Shown here piece after piece: positions 46,434 through 54,173 of a stretch of 64,000 nucleotides of DNA; positions within the stretch are counted from its first letter, which is position 1; each line of letters starts with the position of its first letter. Where the stretch lies: assembly GCA_016192065.1 (NCBI GenBank), contig JACPUX010000040.1, positions 37,115 to 101,114 of the forward strand, given 5' to 3'. The notes under the pieces are model-generated. The model was not told the DNA's origin, made no database searches, and worked only from the letters and a program-made list of their open reading frames with translations. Position numbers and translations under genes: made by a program. The stretch comes from Betaproteobacteria bacterium (lineage in GTDB: Bacteria; Pseudomonadota; Gammaproteobacteria; Burkholderiales; Casimicrobiaceae).

Positions 46434-47852
46434 TCATGCGTTTGCTCCCAATTCCAAGCTGCGCGGCGCGCCCTCGATCACATCATGTGGACAGCAGGAA
46501 ATGCAGATGCCGCAGGACTTGCAGTATTCGGCATCGACCTCGAAGGCAAAAGGCTGCTTGCCGAAAAGGTCTTCCATGTCCTCGATGCGCGCCTGGCCAC
46601 CGGCCGGATGCAGCAGATAGGCGCGCAGGCCGCGGACCAGCGCCGGCATGGTGCCCAGGGGCAAGAGCGGAATCATGCGAATGGCCGAAGTCTCGCCGCC
46701 GCTGCCCTCGGGGCAATGGGTCACGCACAGGGCGCATTCCGGCCCGAGGCATTTTTCGAGGCGGGTGTAGACCGGAAGCTCGTTGCCGTAAGGCGTCTTC
46801 CAGGCGGTCGAGGTGCCCGGCGGCAGCAGGCCACCGATGGGGCGGCGCTTGGCGCCAAGGTAAGTCTGCGCCAGCCGCGCTTCTTCGAGCAGATCCTTGA
46901 CCAGTTTGAGTCCGCCGGCGGTCTCGAGCTCGATGCCGGCGTGCAGGATTTCGTCAATGACGCCGTGGAGGAGACGCGCCAGATCGTACTGCCCCTGGCG
47001 CAAACCCTCGATGCCGGGCAGTACCTGATAGAGCAGCTCCACCGCACGCCGCACCAAATCAGGCGCGCGGCCATGCTCGTGCGCCCAGCGCGAGAGCGTG
47101 GCGGCCGGGTCGCGGGCGTCGACGAAATGGCTGGTCACGCCCATGGTCTCGATGATCGGAAAGAAGCCCGCCGCATCGAGGACCCGATGCGCGGCGACGA
47201 GATCGTGCGCGTCGAAGGCTTCAAGCACCAGCGCCTCATCGACCGCCAGGGGATTGACCAGGGCAAAATCGGCGGTCGCTTCCTGGCTCGCCTCGGCCGC
47301 AGCGTAGGCGTTTTCCAGTTGCACGAAGAGCGTCGACTCGTACATGGGATTGCTCATCACCAGCGAAATCGCCCGTTCGGGGCAGATGTAGAGGCATTGC
47401 GCGCACTGCGCGTTGCCGGTGCACTCCTCGTCGCGGCGCTGCTCGTCGGGCTTGCCGAAACCATCGTCGCTGTACACGCGCTTGGGACAAACCTGGATGC
47501 ACAGGCGGCAGCCCTTGCACAGCGAGTAATCGACCACCTGGCGATAGATCGGTTGCGACTTCGCCGCTGGTTCCAGCAAGAGTTCGGGTGGCAACGGACC
47601 TTCGGCGATAAATTCGATGCGGCGCACGCGGCTCTTGAGATAAGCCAGCGCGCGGGTGTTGAAGACGGACTCCCGCAGCCGCGCGATTTCCGTGGCGCCG
47701 GCCAGCGCCCGCGCCAGCGCCAGGCCCTCGACCTGAAAGCCGGCGGCGCGGGCTTCGCCCACCAGACTTTCCAGTTGTTCGCCCACCGCCGCTGGGGGCG
47801 GCGCCACGCGGCGACGGCTGGCGGTGGAAGCGACGGGGTTTTGCATGGTCAT
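46434..47852 (-). CDS. Iron-sulfur subunit with four 4Fe-4S motifs, associated with the oxidoreductase
   Basis: 472 residues. Cys motifs: C112-x2-C115-x2-C118-x3-C122-P; C144-x5-C150-x2-C153-x3-C157-P; C368-x4-C373-x2-C376-x3-C380-P; C444-x2-C447-x2-C450-x3-C454-P. These could hold four [4Fe-4S] clusters in two pairs. Between the pairs, about 200 residues (165-365) have no Cys and no recognised fold. Normal delta subunits have about 100 residues and two clusters. The protein likely relays electrons between the TPP site and ferredoxin or another acceptor. There is no signal or membrane segment. It is the first gene of the three-gene block. Confidence 0.82.
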   Translation of the reverse strand: MTMQNPVASTASRRRVAPPPAAVGEQLESLVGEARAAGFQVEGLALARALAGATEIARLRESVFNTRALAYLKSRVRRIEFIAEGPLPPELLLEPAAKSQPIYRQVVDYSLCKGCRLCIQVCPKRVYSDDGFGKPDEQRRDEECTGNAQCAQCLYICPERAISLVMSNPMYESTLFVQLENAYAAAEASQEATADFALVNPLAVDEALVLEAFDAHDLVAAHRVLDAAGFFPIIETMGVTSHFVDARDPAATLSRWAHEHGRAPDLVRRAVELLYQVLPGIEGLRQGQYDLARLLHGVIDEILHAGIELETAGGLKLVKDLLEEARLAQTYLGAKRRPIGGLLPPGTSTAWKTPYGNELPVYTRLEKCLGPECALCVTHCPEGSGGETSAIRMIPLLPLGTMPALVRGLRAYLLHPAGGQARIEDMEDLFGKQPFAFEVDAEYCKSCGICISCCPHDVIEGAPRSLELGANA

Positions 47853-47909
47853 AAGGGCACCTTCTTGGAGCGTTGCAGACTTTCGGGGAATCGTCGATCC
47901 GTTCGAAGT

Positions 47910-47940
47910 TCGTCAATCCGGCGAGCGCCGGTATCCAAAC
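47910..47940. repeat. Dispersed palindromic repeat between the two oxidoreductase operons
   Basis: CGTCAATCCGGCGAGCGCCGG followed by TATCC, in the 166-base gap between the conventional oxidoreductase genes and the iron-sulfur subunit. It is similar to copies near 11120, 30380 and 55500. It suggests that the two oxidoreductase blocks are separate transcription units. Confidence 0.5.
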
Positions 47941-48018
47941 CATGACCTTCGTCACGCCCGCGGCCGCTGGCGCTTCCGGAGATCTCAGGCAGCACCTGCC
48001 GCTGGCTGAAAGATCGCT

Positions 48019-49527
48019 TCATAGGGTCTTGAGCCGTTCCGCTTCGGCCCAGCCGGTGGCCAAGGCCTTCTGGTTGAGGCCGGGGTTCTTCTTGCCCACG
48101 CCCTTCATCACCGCCGCTTCGACCGCCTCGCGGGACATCAAACCGAGGTAGTCGAGCGCCAGCGCCAGCGCCAGGATGTTGATGCCCAGCTCGCGCTTGG
48201 GCGGGCGCACTTCGCGGGCCAGCAGCTCACCGATCGGCGAGGCGAGCACCCGGGCATCGCCATAGGTTTCGCGCACCGCCGTGGCGTTGACCAGAATGCG
48301 GCCGGTCGCGGAAACGTCCTTGCGGAACTTGTCGAAGGTCTCCTGATTGAGCGCCACCAGCACGTCGAGCTGATCGGACTGCGGGTAGTGAATTTCGCCG
48401 TCGCTCACGGTGACATCGGAATAGGCCTCGCCACCGCGTGCCTCGGGACCGTAGTTCTTGGTGAACACGCCGTTCTTGCCGGCGCGCACGGCCGCCGAGA
48501 GCGCGATTTCGCCTGCCGTGATCACGCCCTGACCGCCCGAGCCGGCAAAGCGCAGGCAGGTGCGCGCCGGGCGCAAATCGACCACAACCGGCAGCGGCGC
48601 GATCGCTTCAACTTCTTCGGCGGCGGCCTCCACGGCCTTCTTGCTGCGGCTGACGCAGTCGGCGTAGCCCGGTGTGCTTTGTAGATCGGGCCGCGCGACG
48701 CGGTGGATGATGCCCAGGGGCCGTAGACCGGCGCGCGCCTCGGCGGGCAGTTCGCGCCAGCGATCGACCGGGATCACTTGTTGCTGGATGTACTGGCGGT
48801 AGCGGAACGCCTCCGCGCGCTTGTTGCGCGTGCCCCAACCGGTGTGACACTGGCCGATCACGTTGATGAACGAGAAACCTTTGTGTTCGAGGCCCGCGGC
48901 GATCAGCTCGTCGAGCTGATCCTGGTGCTCCTGCAAGGTCGTAATCGCACCTTGGGCGACGAAACCGGCGCCCGCGCCGATCGCCAGATCGACCAGACTG
49001 AACGGCGGCTCGAACACGCCGTAGGGCGCCGAGGCGCCGACCTCGCCCATGGTCGAGGTTGGCGAATGCTGCGCGCCGGTCATGCCATAGGAGCGGTTGT
49101 CGTAAACGATCAGCGTCATGTCCAGATTGCGCCGCGCGGCGTGGATGAAATGATTGCCGCCGATGGCGAAGATGTCGCCATCGCCAGCAGCCAGGACCAC
49201 GGTAAGGTCGGGCCGCGCCATCTTCAGACCCGAGGCGAACGCCAGCGAGCGGCCGTGCGTGGTATGCACGGTATTGAAGTCGAGGTGCCCGGCCATGCGC
49301 GAAGTGCAGCCGATGCCGGAGACCATGGCGACCTTGTTCTTGATGGTCTCCAGTCCGGCAGGCTCCATGAAGTTCACCCCGAGGCGGCGGCCGAGCTGGC
49401 GCATCAGGGCAACCGAAATTGATTGCTGCATATTGCCCAGGCCGCAGCCTTCGCACCAGATGTTGCGACGCATCTGGGTGCGGCGCAGGTCGGGCATTTC
49501 CAGGGAACAGACCAGCGGGGCATTCAT
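48019..49527 (-). CDS. korB: 2-oxoacid:ferredoxin oxidoreductase beta-gamma fusion subunit (Kor-like)
   Basis: 502 residues. Residues 1-300 are the TPP subunit: C25-x2-C28 in WCEGCGLGN, GIGCTSRMAG, AAGDGDIFAIGGNHFIHAARRN and YDNRSYGMTGAQHSPTS. Residues about 315-500 are a gamma domain with the canonical RFAGSGGQGVITAGEIA and NYGPEARGGEAYSDV. Beta-gamma fusions with a separate alpha subunit are typical of 2-oxoglutarate:ferredoxin oxidoreductases in Betaproteobacteria. Its ATG overlaps the alpha stop by four bases. The substrate, 2-oxoglutarate, is inferred from the family, not proven. Confidence 0.85.
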   Translation of the reverse strand: MNAPLVCSLEMPDLRRTQMRRNIWCEGCGLGNMQQSISVALMRQLGRRLGVNFMEPAGLETIKNKVAMVSGIGCTSRMAGHLDFNTVHTTHGRSLAFASGLKMARPDLTVVLAAGDGDIFAIGGNHFIHAARRNLDMTLIVYDNRSYGMTGAQHSPTSTMGEVGASAPYGVFEPPFSLVDLAIGAGAGFVAQGAITTLQEHQDQLDELIAAGLEHKGFSFINVIGQCHTGWGTRNKRAEAFRYRQYIQQQVIPVDRWRELPAEARAGLRPLGIIHRVARPDLQSTPGYADCVSRSKKAVEAAAEEVEAIAPLPVVVDLRPARTCLRFAGSGGQGVITAGEIALSAAVRAGKNGVFTKNYGPEARGGEAYSDVTVSDGEIHYPQSDQLDVLVALNQETFDKFRKDVSATGRILVNATAVRETYGDARVLASPIGELLAREVRPPKRELGINILALALALDYLGLMSREAVEAAVMKGVGKKNPGLNQKALATGWAEAERLKTL

Positions 49528-50801
49528 CGGGCGATCTCCTGAAAGATGTCTCGCGGCGTAATCAGGCGCGTATCGACGCGGTTCAGGCCGAGCACCTCGG
49601 TGGGCACCTTGCCGGCGGCGCGCGCTGCCTCATAGGCCAGGCGTTCCACTTCGAGGCGATACTGGCCCAAGTTCAGCTCGGCGACGATCACCCGCTTCGC
49701 CCGCGCCAGATGCGGCAGGCATCTGCCTGGATCGGATGGCCACAGCGTAATCGGGCGCAGCAGGCCGGCCTTGATTCCCTGGGCGCGCGCCTCGAGCACC
49801 GCGTCTTTGGCGGCGCGCGCGGTAATGCCGTAGGCCACCACCAGGATCTCGGCATCGGCGGCGAAGAATTCCTCGGTCTTGAGAATGTCGGCCCGCGCCT
49901 CGCGGGTTTCGAGCTTGGCGTGGATGCGCTTCTGCAACTGGTCCACCAGGCGCACGTCCTTGGTCGGCAGACCCTTGCGGTTGTGGTAGAGCCCGGTGAA
50001 GTGACTGCGGTAGCCCTCGCCAAAGGGCGCCAGCGGCGGAACCCCGCTGGCGGTCTGGCCGAAGGCTTCGTATTCCTCTGGCGCACCGGTGGGCCGCGGC
50101 CGGTTGACGATCGGCACCTGGGAGAGCGGCGGCAGGATTACCGGTTCCTTCATCTGCCCGACCTTGGCGTCGGGCAGCAGAATCACCGGCGTGCGGTATT
50201 TCTCGGAAATGTTGAAGGCGCGCACGGTCTCTTCCCAGCACTCCTGCACCGTGGCCGGAGCGATGGCGACGATCGGATGGTCGCCATGAGTCCCCCAGCG
50301 CGCCTGCATCACGTCGGACTGCCCGGGATCGGTGGGGCCACCGGTGGAGGGACCACCGCGCATGACGTTGATGACGACGAGCGGGATTTCCACCAGGCAG
50401 GCGTAGCCGAGGTTTTCCTGCTTAAGCGAAAAGCCTGGACCGGAAGTGGCGGTGAAGGCCTTGACGCCGCCCAGCGAGGCGCCGATCGCGGCGGCGATGC
50501 CGGCGATTTCGTCTTCCATTTGCAGGTAGCTGCCGCCCACGCCCAGAATGTGGCGGGCCGCGTATTCGAGCACCTCGGTGGAAGGCGTGATCGGATAGCC
50601 GCCGAAGAAGCGCGCCCCGGCTTCCAGTGCGGCCTGGGCGATGGCGTCATTGCCGCCAAGCGTGGTGCGTCGGGCTTGGGTCAGCCGGCCGTCCTGAATC
50701 GCCGCACGGACCGCGTTGATTTGGCGCAAATCGATGCCCTGCGCCGGTTTCGCCGCCGGGGCGCGTCGCGCCGTGGCGGCACCTTCCACTGCCTCTGCCA
50801 T
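49524..50801 (-). CDS. korA: 2-oxoacid:ferredoxin oxidoreductase alpha subunit (Kor-like)
   Basis: 425 residues. After an Ala-rich start, the pyrimidine-binding domain reads GARFFGGYPITPSTEVLEYAAR, MEDEIAGIAAAIGASLGGVKAFTATSGPGFSLKQE and MRGGPSTGGPTDPGQSDVMQARWGTHGDHP, all strongly conserved in alpha subunits. A later transketolase-C-like part has EILVVAYGITARAAKDAV and KRVIVAELNLGQYRLEVERL. The stop overlaps the beta-gamma start by four bases (ATGA). The enzyme reversibly couples 2-oxoacid decarboxylation to ferredoxin reduction. Confidence 0.88.
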   Translation of the reverse strand: MAEAVEGAATARRAPAAKPAQGIDLRQINAVRAAIQDGRLTQARRTTLGGNDAIAQAALEAGARFFGGYPITPSTEVLEYAARHILGVGGSYLQMEDEIAGIAAAIGASLGGVKAFTATSGPGFSLKQENLGYACLVEIPLVVINVMRGGPSTGGPTDPGQSDVMQARWGTHGDHPIVAIAPATVQECWEETVRAFNISEKYRTPVILLPDAKVGQMKEPVILPPLSQVPIVNRPRPTGAPEEYEAFGQTASGVPPLAPFGEGYRSHFTGLYHNRKGLPTKDVRLVDQLQKRIHAKLETREARADILKTEEFFAADAEILVVAYGITARAAKDAVLEARAQGIKAGLLRPITLWPSDPGRCLPHLARAKRVIVAELNLGQYRLEVERLAYEAARAAGKVPTEVLGLNRVDTRLITPRDIFQEIAR

Positions 50802-51359
50802 GATTTCCCCACTAGGAAAAGCGCCCAGCCGCGAACAGTCGCGACTTCAGCGGCGATGTGGAAATCGTGGCGAACGGTCCGAGAGCGAGACGGCCGGGAC
50901 CCGGCCAAACGAGCGATCTTGTGGACCGGCGAGGCAGGAGCACCACCCTACAAAGCGATCAGGACGCGCCGCAGATTCTTCCACCGCCCCCGAGTTTGAG
51001 GCGCCGAGATGGAATCTGTAAGCACTTCCCCTGCAAGCAAACTAAGCCGCAAGATAACCGAGTCTCGGAGAATTCTCAACGATCACGGCGTGGACATGCT
51101 TTAGGTCAAGGTTTTTGGGGATCCCGGTCCGGCTGCGCCAACGGCAGTCCACTTCGCCGCGCCGATTCCGGGAACCGCCGGTCGTGGTGAGCTTTGCCGC
51201 GATCGGGAGTCCCCCACCGGCACCGTTCGCGTTCAGCCGCTTGGCATTGATCCCGCGGGCGGCAAGCGCCACCATCACCTCGGCACACCGCTGCAAGACC
51301 GTGCCTGGTGATACGCTTCGCGTTCCTCGTGCGCGGCGGGGCCAGGAATGATCGCGCCG
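50802..51359. other. Intergenic region upstream of korA with an OmpA-like relic
   Basis: 558 bases without an intact gene. The right half contains the decayed OmpA-type coding segment listed separately. The left half (50802-51040) should hold the promoter for the Kor-like operon on the minus strand, but no clear -35/-10 pair was recognised. Other open frames here lack start signals and plausible composition. Confidence 0.4.
51120..51310 (-). pseudogene. Relic of an OmpA-family C-terminal domain
   Basis: On the minus strand the translation reads LQRCAEVMVALAARGINAKR, then LNANGAGGGLPIA and SRNRRGEV. This resembles the end of OmpA-like peptidoglycan-binding domains (RAxAVxxxLxxxGI, RLxAxGxGxxxP, GRAxNRRVEI). 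There is no complete domain, signal peptide or start site around it. It is about 60 residues of a lost outer-membrane protein gene, identified by eye only. Confidence 0.45.
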
Positions 51360-51737
51360 CTACCGGGTCGATTGCACCAACACGCCACCAAAGGCGACGC
51401 GCCCGACTCCCGCCGGGGCATATTCGAGGTGTACACGGTCAGGCGTCCGGCCGATTACCTGCGCCACCGCCGCACAGACCGCCGCCGCCTGCACCACCCG
51501 TGGGCCACCTTCCGGCGGCTGGGCCAGCAGCAGTTGCACGAACACTGGAAGATCATCGTCGGCAAGCACCCGCGCATTCTCCGCGTAATTCACGCCCGGC
51601 AACGCGCGCACGCGTACCCATACCTGACCCGGCGCCCGCTGCAACACGCTCGCCAAGGCGTCGGCAAGCCGGCGCGCGAGATCGGCGGGCAGGCTTGCGC
51701 CTTCGGCCAATACCAGTTCAATCTCGACGCTTGGCAT
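51360..51737 (-). CDS. Tautomerase/MIF-superfamily protein
   Basis: 125 residues from the ATG at 51737; the frame is open further upstream without coding character. It begins MPSVEIELVLAEGASLP; removal of Met would expose the N-terminal Pro used as catalytic base in the 4-oxalocrotonate tautomerase superfamily. The repeated beta-alpha-beta pattern (LPADLARRLADALASVLQRAPGQVWVRVRAL and VVQAAAVCAAVAQVIGRTPDRVHLEYAPA) fits the MIF/CHMI-length members of about 115-130 residues. The substrate is unknown. It may belong with the two following genes on the minus strand. Confidence 0.75.
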   Translation of the reverse strand: MPSVEIELVLAEGASLPADLARRLADALASVLQRAPGQVWVRVRALPGVNYAENARVLADDDLPVFVQLLLAQPPEGGPRVVQAAAVCAAVAQVIGRTPDRVHLEYAPAGVGRVAFGGVLVQSTR

Positions 51738-51939
51738 GCTGGTGCAAGAGACCTGGAGGATCGGACGAACATGTTCCCTCGATTTTGCGCTCCTGCCAAG
51801 CAGTGTCTCCGCGCCTCCTCGCCGCGGCGCACCGCTTGCGCAAATGCCGCGCGCCAAAGCGCACCGGCGCGACCACGACGCAACGCGCACGCTCGAACCG
51901 GTGCTCCCTGAAACCCGCAGGGCTTCCTGAGTGATCACC

Positions 51940-52632
51940 TCAAGTTCCGTGCCCGAGTGGCACCTGATCTGGCGGTAGCGCGCCCACCGCTTTGAGCGCC
52001 GCCCATTCCAGCGGCTGGCAATGGTACTGGTTGTAGCTTGCCACCCAGGCCATGCCCAAGGGCTCGCGCAGACCGGTGAGCAAAACCTCCTCCAGGCGCA
52101 GGCCATCCACTTCGCTGGCCGCTCGATAAGCCGCATCGTCGCGAAAACCCAGCAGGGCGACGAATTCGTCGCGGTGATAGCGGTTGCGATAGACCCGCTG
52201 CCAGGACACCCTCACGGCCAGCTCTGCGGCACGCTCGGCGCGGTGGGCAAGGTAGGCCTCGCGCACGCGCTCGCCGATCAGGCCCTGGGCGATCAGCACC
52301 AGCCCGGCCGCTGGAGTGGGCTCGCCTACTCGTAGATCGGTCTCTTCGTCGCAGAAGATCTCGTAGTAAGGATCGGGACCGAAGAGGATCGCGGCGATGC
52401 GATCGTCGCGGCGCGCTTGCATAAGACTCTGCGCGGCGTCGTGGTGGTGCCGCTCGGAGACCCATTCGGTCACTGCCCAGATGACGTGCGGCTGAACTCG
52501 GCACTGGAAGAAGCGCCGCCAAAGCACGCCGGCTTCGGCGTTGAACTTCGGTTCCGCCGCCGCGAGGTCACCCAGCGCCTGGGTCAACTTCCCCTCCGGA
52601 ACGGTCGCGGTGCAAACGGTAAAAATGCTCAT
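51940..52632 (-). CDS. Hypothetical protein, possible dimeric alpha/beta-barrel (ABM-like) fold
   Basis: 230 residues, no signal or membrane segments. The start MSIFTVCTATVPEGKLTQALGDLAAAEPKFNAEAGVLWRRFFQC and the later WAVTEWVSERHHHDAAQS follow the strand-helix-strand pattern of antibiotic-biosynthesis-monooxygenase-like domains. The second half (VSWQRVYRNRYHRDEFVALLGFRDDAAYRAASEVDG) shows a similar pattern, suggesting two fused barrels. A specific function is not recognised. It lies between an AraC regulator and a tautomerase, perhaps a small catabolic cluster. Confidence 0.6.
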   Translation of the reverse strand: MSIFTVCTATVPEGKLTQALGDLAAAEPKFNAEAGVLWRRFFQCRVQPHVIWAVTEWVSERHHHDAAQSLMQARRDDRIAAILFGPDPYYEIFCDEETDLRVGEPTPAAGLVLIAQGLIGERVREAYLAHRAERAAELAVRVSWQRVYRNRYHRDEFVALLGFRDDAAYRAASEVDGLRLEEVLLTGLREPLGMAWVASYNQYHCQPLEWAALKAVGALPPDQVPLGHGT

Positions 52633-52676
52633 CGATGTTCTCCCCCGGCAGGATGGCGCCGGACACGAAACCGATG

Positions 52677-53636
52677 CTAAGCCATGGTGCGCCGGGCGAC
52701 TTGGAAAAAACTGCGATCTTGATCGAGCGCGCGCTTGAGCTTGCCCGGTGGCAATCCGCTCGCGCGCTGAAAAGTGCGCACGAAATTGGACAGATCATTG
52801 AACCCGACCGCAAGGGCGATTTCGGTCACCGGCAAGTCGCCGGCGGCGAGCAGGCGACTGGCTTGCGCCAGACGACTGCGAATAAGGTACTGGTGCGGTG
52901 TGGCCCCGACCACGCGGGTAAACACGCGCAGGAAATGCAGCGGCGTGCTCGCGGCCAGCCGCGCCAAGTCATCGAGCCCGACCGATTCGCTGGCATGGGC
53001 CTCGATCCAGAGCGCGGCTTCGACGGCGCGGCGGCGATCACGGGCGCCGGGTTCGCTGCTCGGCAGGGCTCTGCTCTGGGTGAGGCGAAGCAGGCGAGTC
53101 GCGAACAGGAGTCCCGCCTCATCCAGCGCTACATCAGCTGCGCCAGACGCCGCCACCCGCGCCAGTTCACCCCAGATGCGCAACTGCGCAAGCGGCGGCA
53201 AGAAATCGAGTTCCGCGGACAGGCGCCTCAGGTGCAGCTCATCGACCAGCGCTTCATCGAACTCGAACGACAAGCACTCGTCGCCACCGGCATGATGATC
53301 GTGGGTACAAAGGTAGCCCGCCCCGGAACGGCCGATCAACACGGCGCCGGCGACCAGTTCGTGCGTTACCGGCGCCGCGCAGCGATAGCCAAAGCTCCCG
53401 CGGCAAACGTAGGCGAGGCACCAACGGCGATGCACTTCGGGCTCGGCGGGCGTGTGGGGCGTAGCCGCGCAGTGGTAGGACGCGGCGGACAGCGTCGTTG
53501 CGCGATGGAGTTCTAGGCTTCGATCAAGTCGCGAGCGGTCAGAGACCTCCCCCGCCGACAACCGGTCACCACGCGTTCGCGTTGCGAGCCCCTGCTGCGC
53601 GAACGGTTCAGCCAAGAAACTGCCTTTCCCGGTCAT
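52677..53636 (-). CDS. AraC-family transcriptional regulator
   Basis: 319 residues from the ATG at 53636, which has GGGAGG about eight bases upstream; the frame is open to 53699. An N-terminal cupin-like effector domain covers about 60-190 (VHRRWCLAYVCRGSFGYRCAAP, HDHHAGGDECLSFEF). The C-terminal double helix-turn-helix spans about 225-310: VGLDDLARLAASTPLHFLRVFTRVVGATPHQYL and VTEIALAVGFNDLSNFVRTFQRASGLPPGKLKR. It probably controls the downstream DABB-like and tautomerase genes on the same strand, 44 bases away. The effector is unknown. Confidence 0.85.
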   Translation of the reverse strand: MTGKGSFLAEPFAQQGLATRTRGDRLSAGEVSDRSRLDRSLELHRATTLSAASYHCAATPHTPAEPEVHRRWCLAYVCRGSFGYRCAAPVTHELVAGAVLIGRSGAGYLCTHDHHAGGDECLSFEFDEALVDELHLRRLSAELDFLPPLAQLRIWGELARVAASGAADVALDEAGLLFATRLLRLTQSRALPSSEPGARDRRRAVEAALWIEAHASESVGLDDLARLAASTPLHFLRVFTRVVGATPHQYLIRSRLAQASRLLAAGDLPVTEIALAVGFNDLSNFVRTFQRASGLPPGKLKRALDQDRSFFQVARRTMA

Positions 53637-53755
53637 CCCACAAACCTCCCGCACCGAGCCCCTTGCGGCGTGCAAGGCGCCGTACCACGCGGCCACCATG
53701 CCTTGCTGTGATGCGCCATCCTCTCCTTGATCCGCGGCCCGAGCCAGGCGCCTTG

Positions 53756-54157
53756 CTACTTCTCGCCGCGGTCGCCCGTTTTAGCGGGGTCCTTCTCGGC
53801 GGGAGTGCCCTTGCCCGGCGCCGGCTTGTCGCCGGTCGGCTTGGGCTTGGCCGAAGAGATGATTTTGCTTGGGCCCTGGATCTGCGACCCGCCCTTGATC
53901 GACCCCACGCCGCGCATGCTGGCCGGCGGACCATAGACCACTGAGATCGGCACCGACGCGGCACCGCCGCCGACGCTCTCGCCGCCACTCGGTGCCGACG
54001 CCGCGGCCGGAGCCTTGGCCCCGGCTTGCGGGCCGGAATCAGCGGCTCGCCCACGGTCTTGCGCACCGGCCTCGATCGAGGCGCCCGCGGCCACGCTCGC
54101 ACCCAGCGCGAGGGTGGCGTAGCGCAGAAGGAACTTTCCCTGTTTGGATTTTTTCAT
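53756..54157 (-). CDS. Small exported Gly/Pro/Ala-rich protein with YGPP motif, candidate radical SAM substrate
   Basis: 133 residues. The ATG at 54157 is preferred over the one at 54160 because AAGGAG lies six bases upstream. The start lies 16 bases after the radical SAM stop, so the two are cotranscribed. Residues 1-32 form a signal-peptide-like leader (MKKSKQGKFLLRYATLALGA, then ASVAAGASIEAGA). The mature part is low complexity (Ala, Pro, Gly, Ser, Lys) except for one distinct block, residues 69-95: VPISVVY75GPPASMRGVGSIKGG. No Cys. A Y-G-x-P block followed by V-x-G is also remembered from lipoproteins paired with radical SAM/SPASM enzymes in Bacteroidetes. It is therefore proposed as the substrate. 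This is inference. Confidence 0.65.
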   Translation of the reverse strand: MKKSKQGKFLLRYATLALGASVAAGASIEAGAQDRGRAADSGPQAGAKAPAAASAPSGGESVGGGAASVPISVVYGPPASMRGVGSIKGGSQIQGPSKIISSAKPKPTGDKPAPGKGTPAEKDPAKTGDRGEK

Positions 54158-54173
54158 CATCGTCTCCTTGATC

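Noticed and set aside
46158..47945. 595-codon plus-strand frame across the oxidoreductase genes
   Set aside because: It is antisense to two well-supported genes with Cys motifs, and its translation is Arg/Gly/Ala-rich without structure.
51738..52136. N-terminal extension of the tautomerase
   Set aside because: It would remove the N-terminal Pro that defines the family and overlaps the DABB-like gene in a shadow frame.
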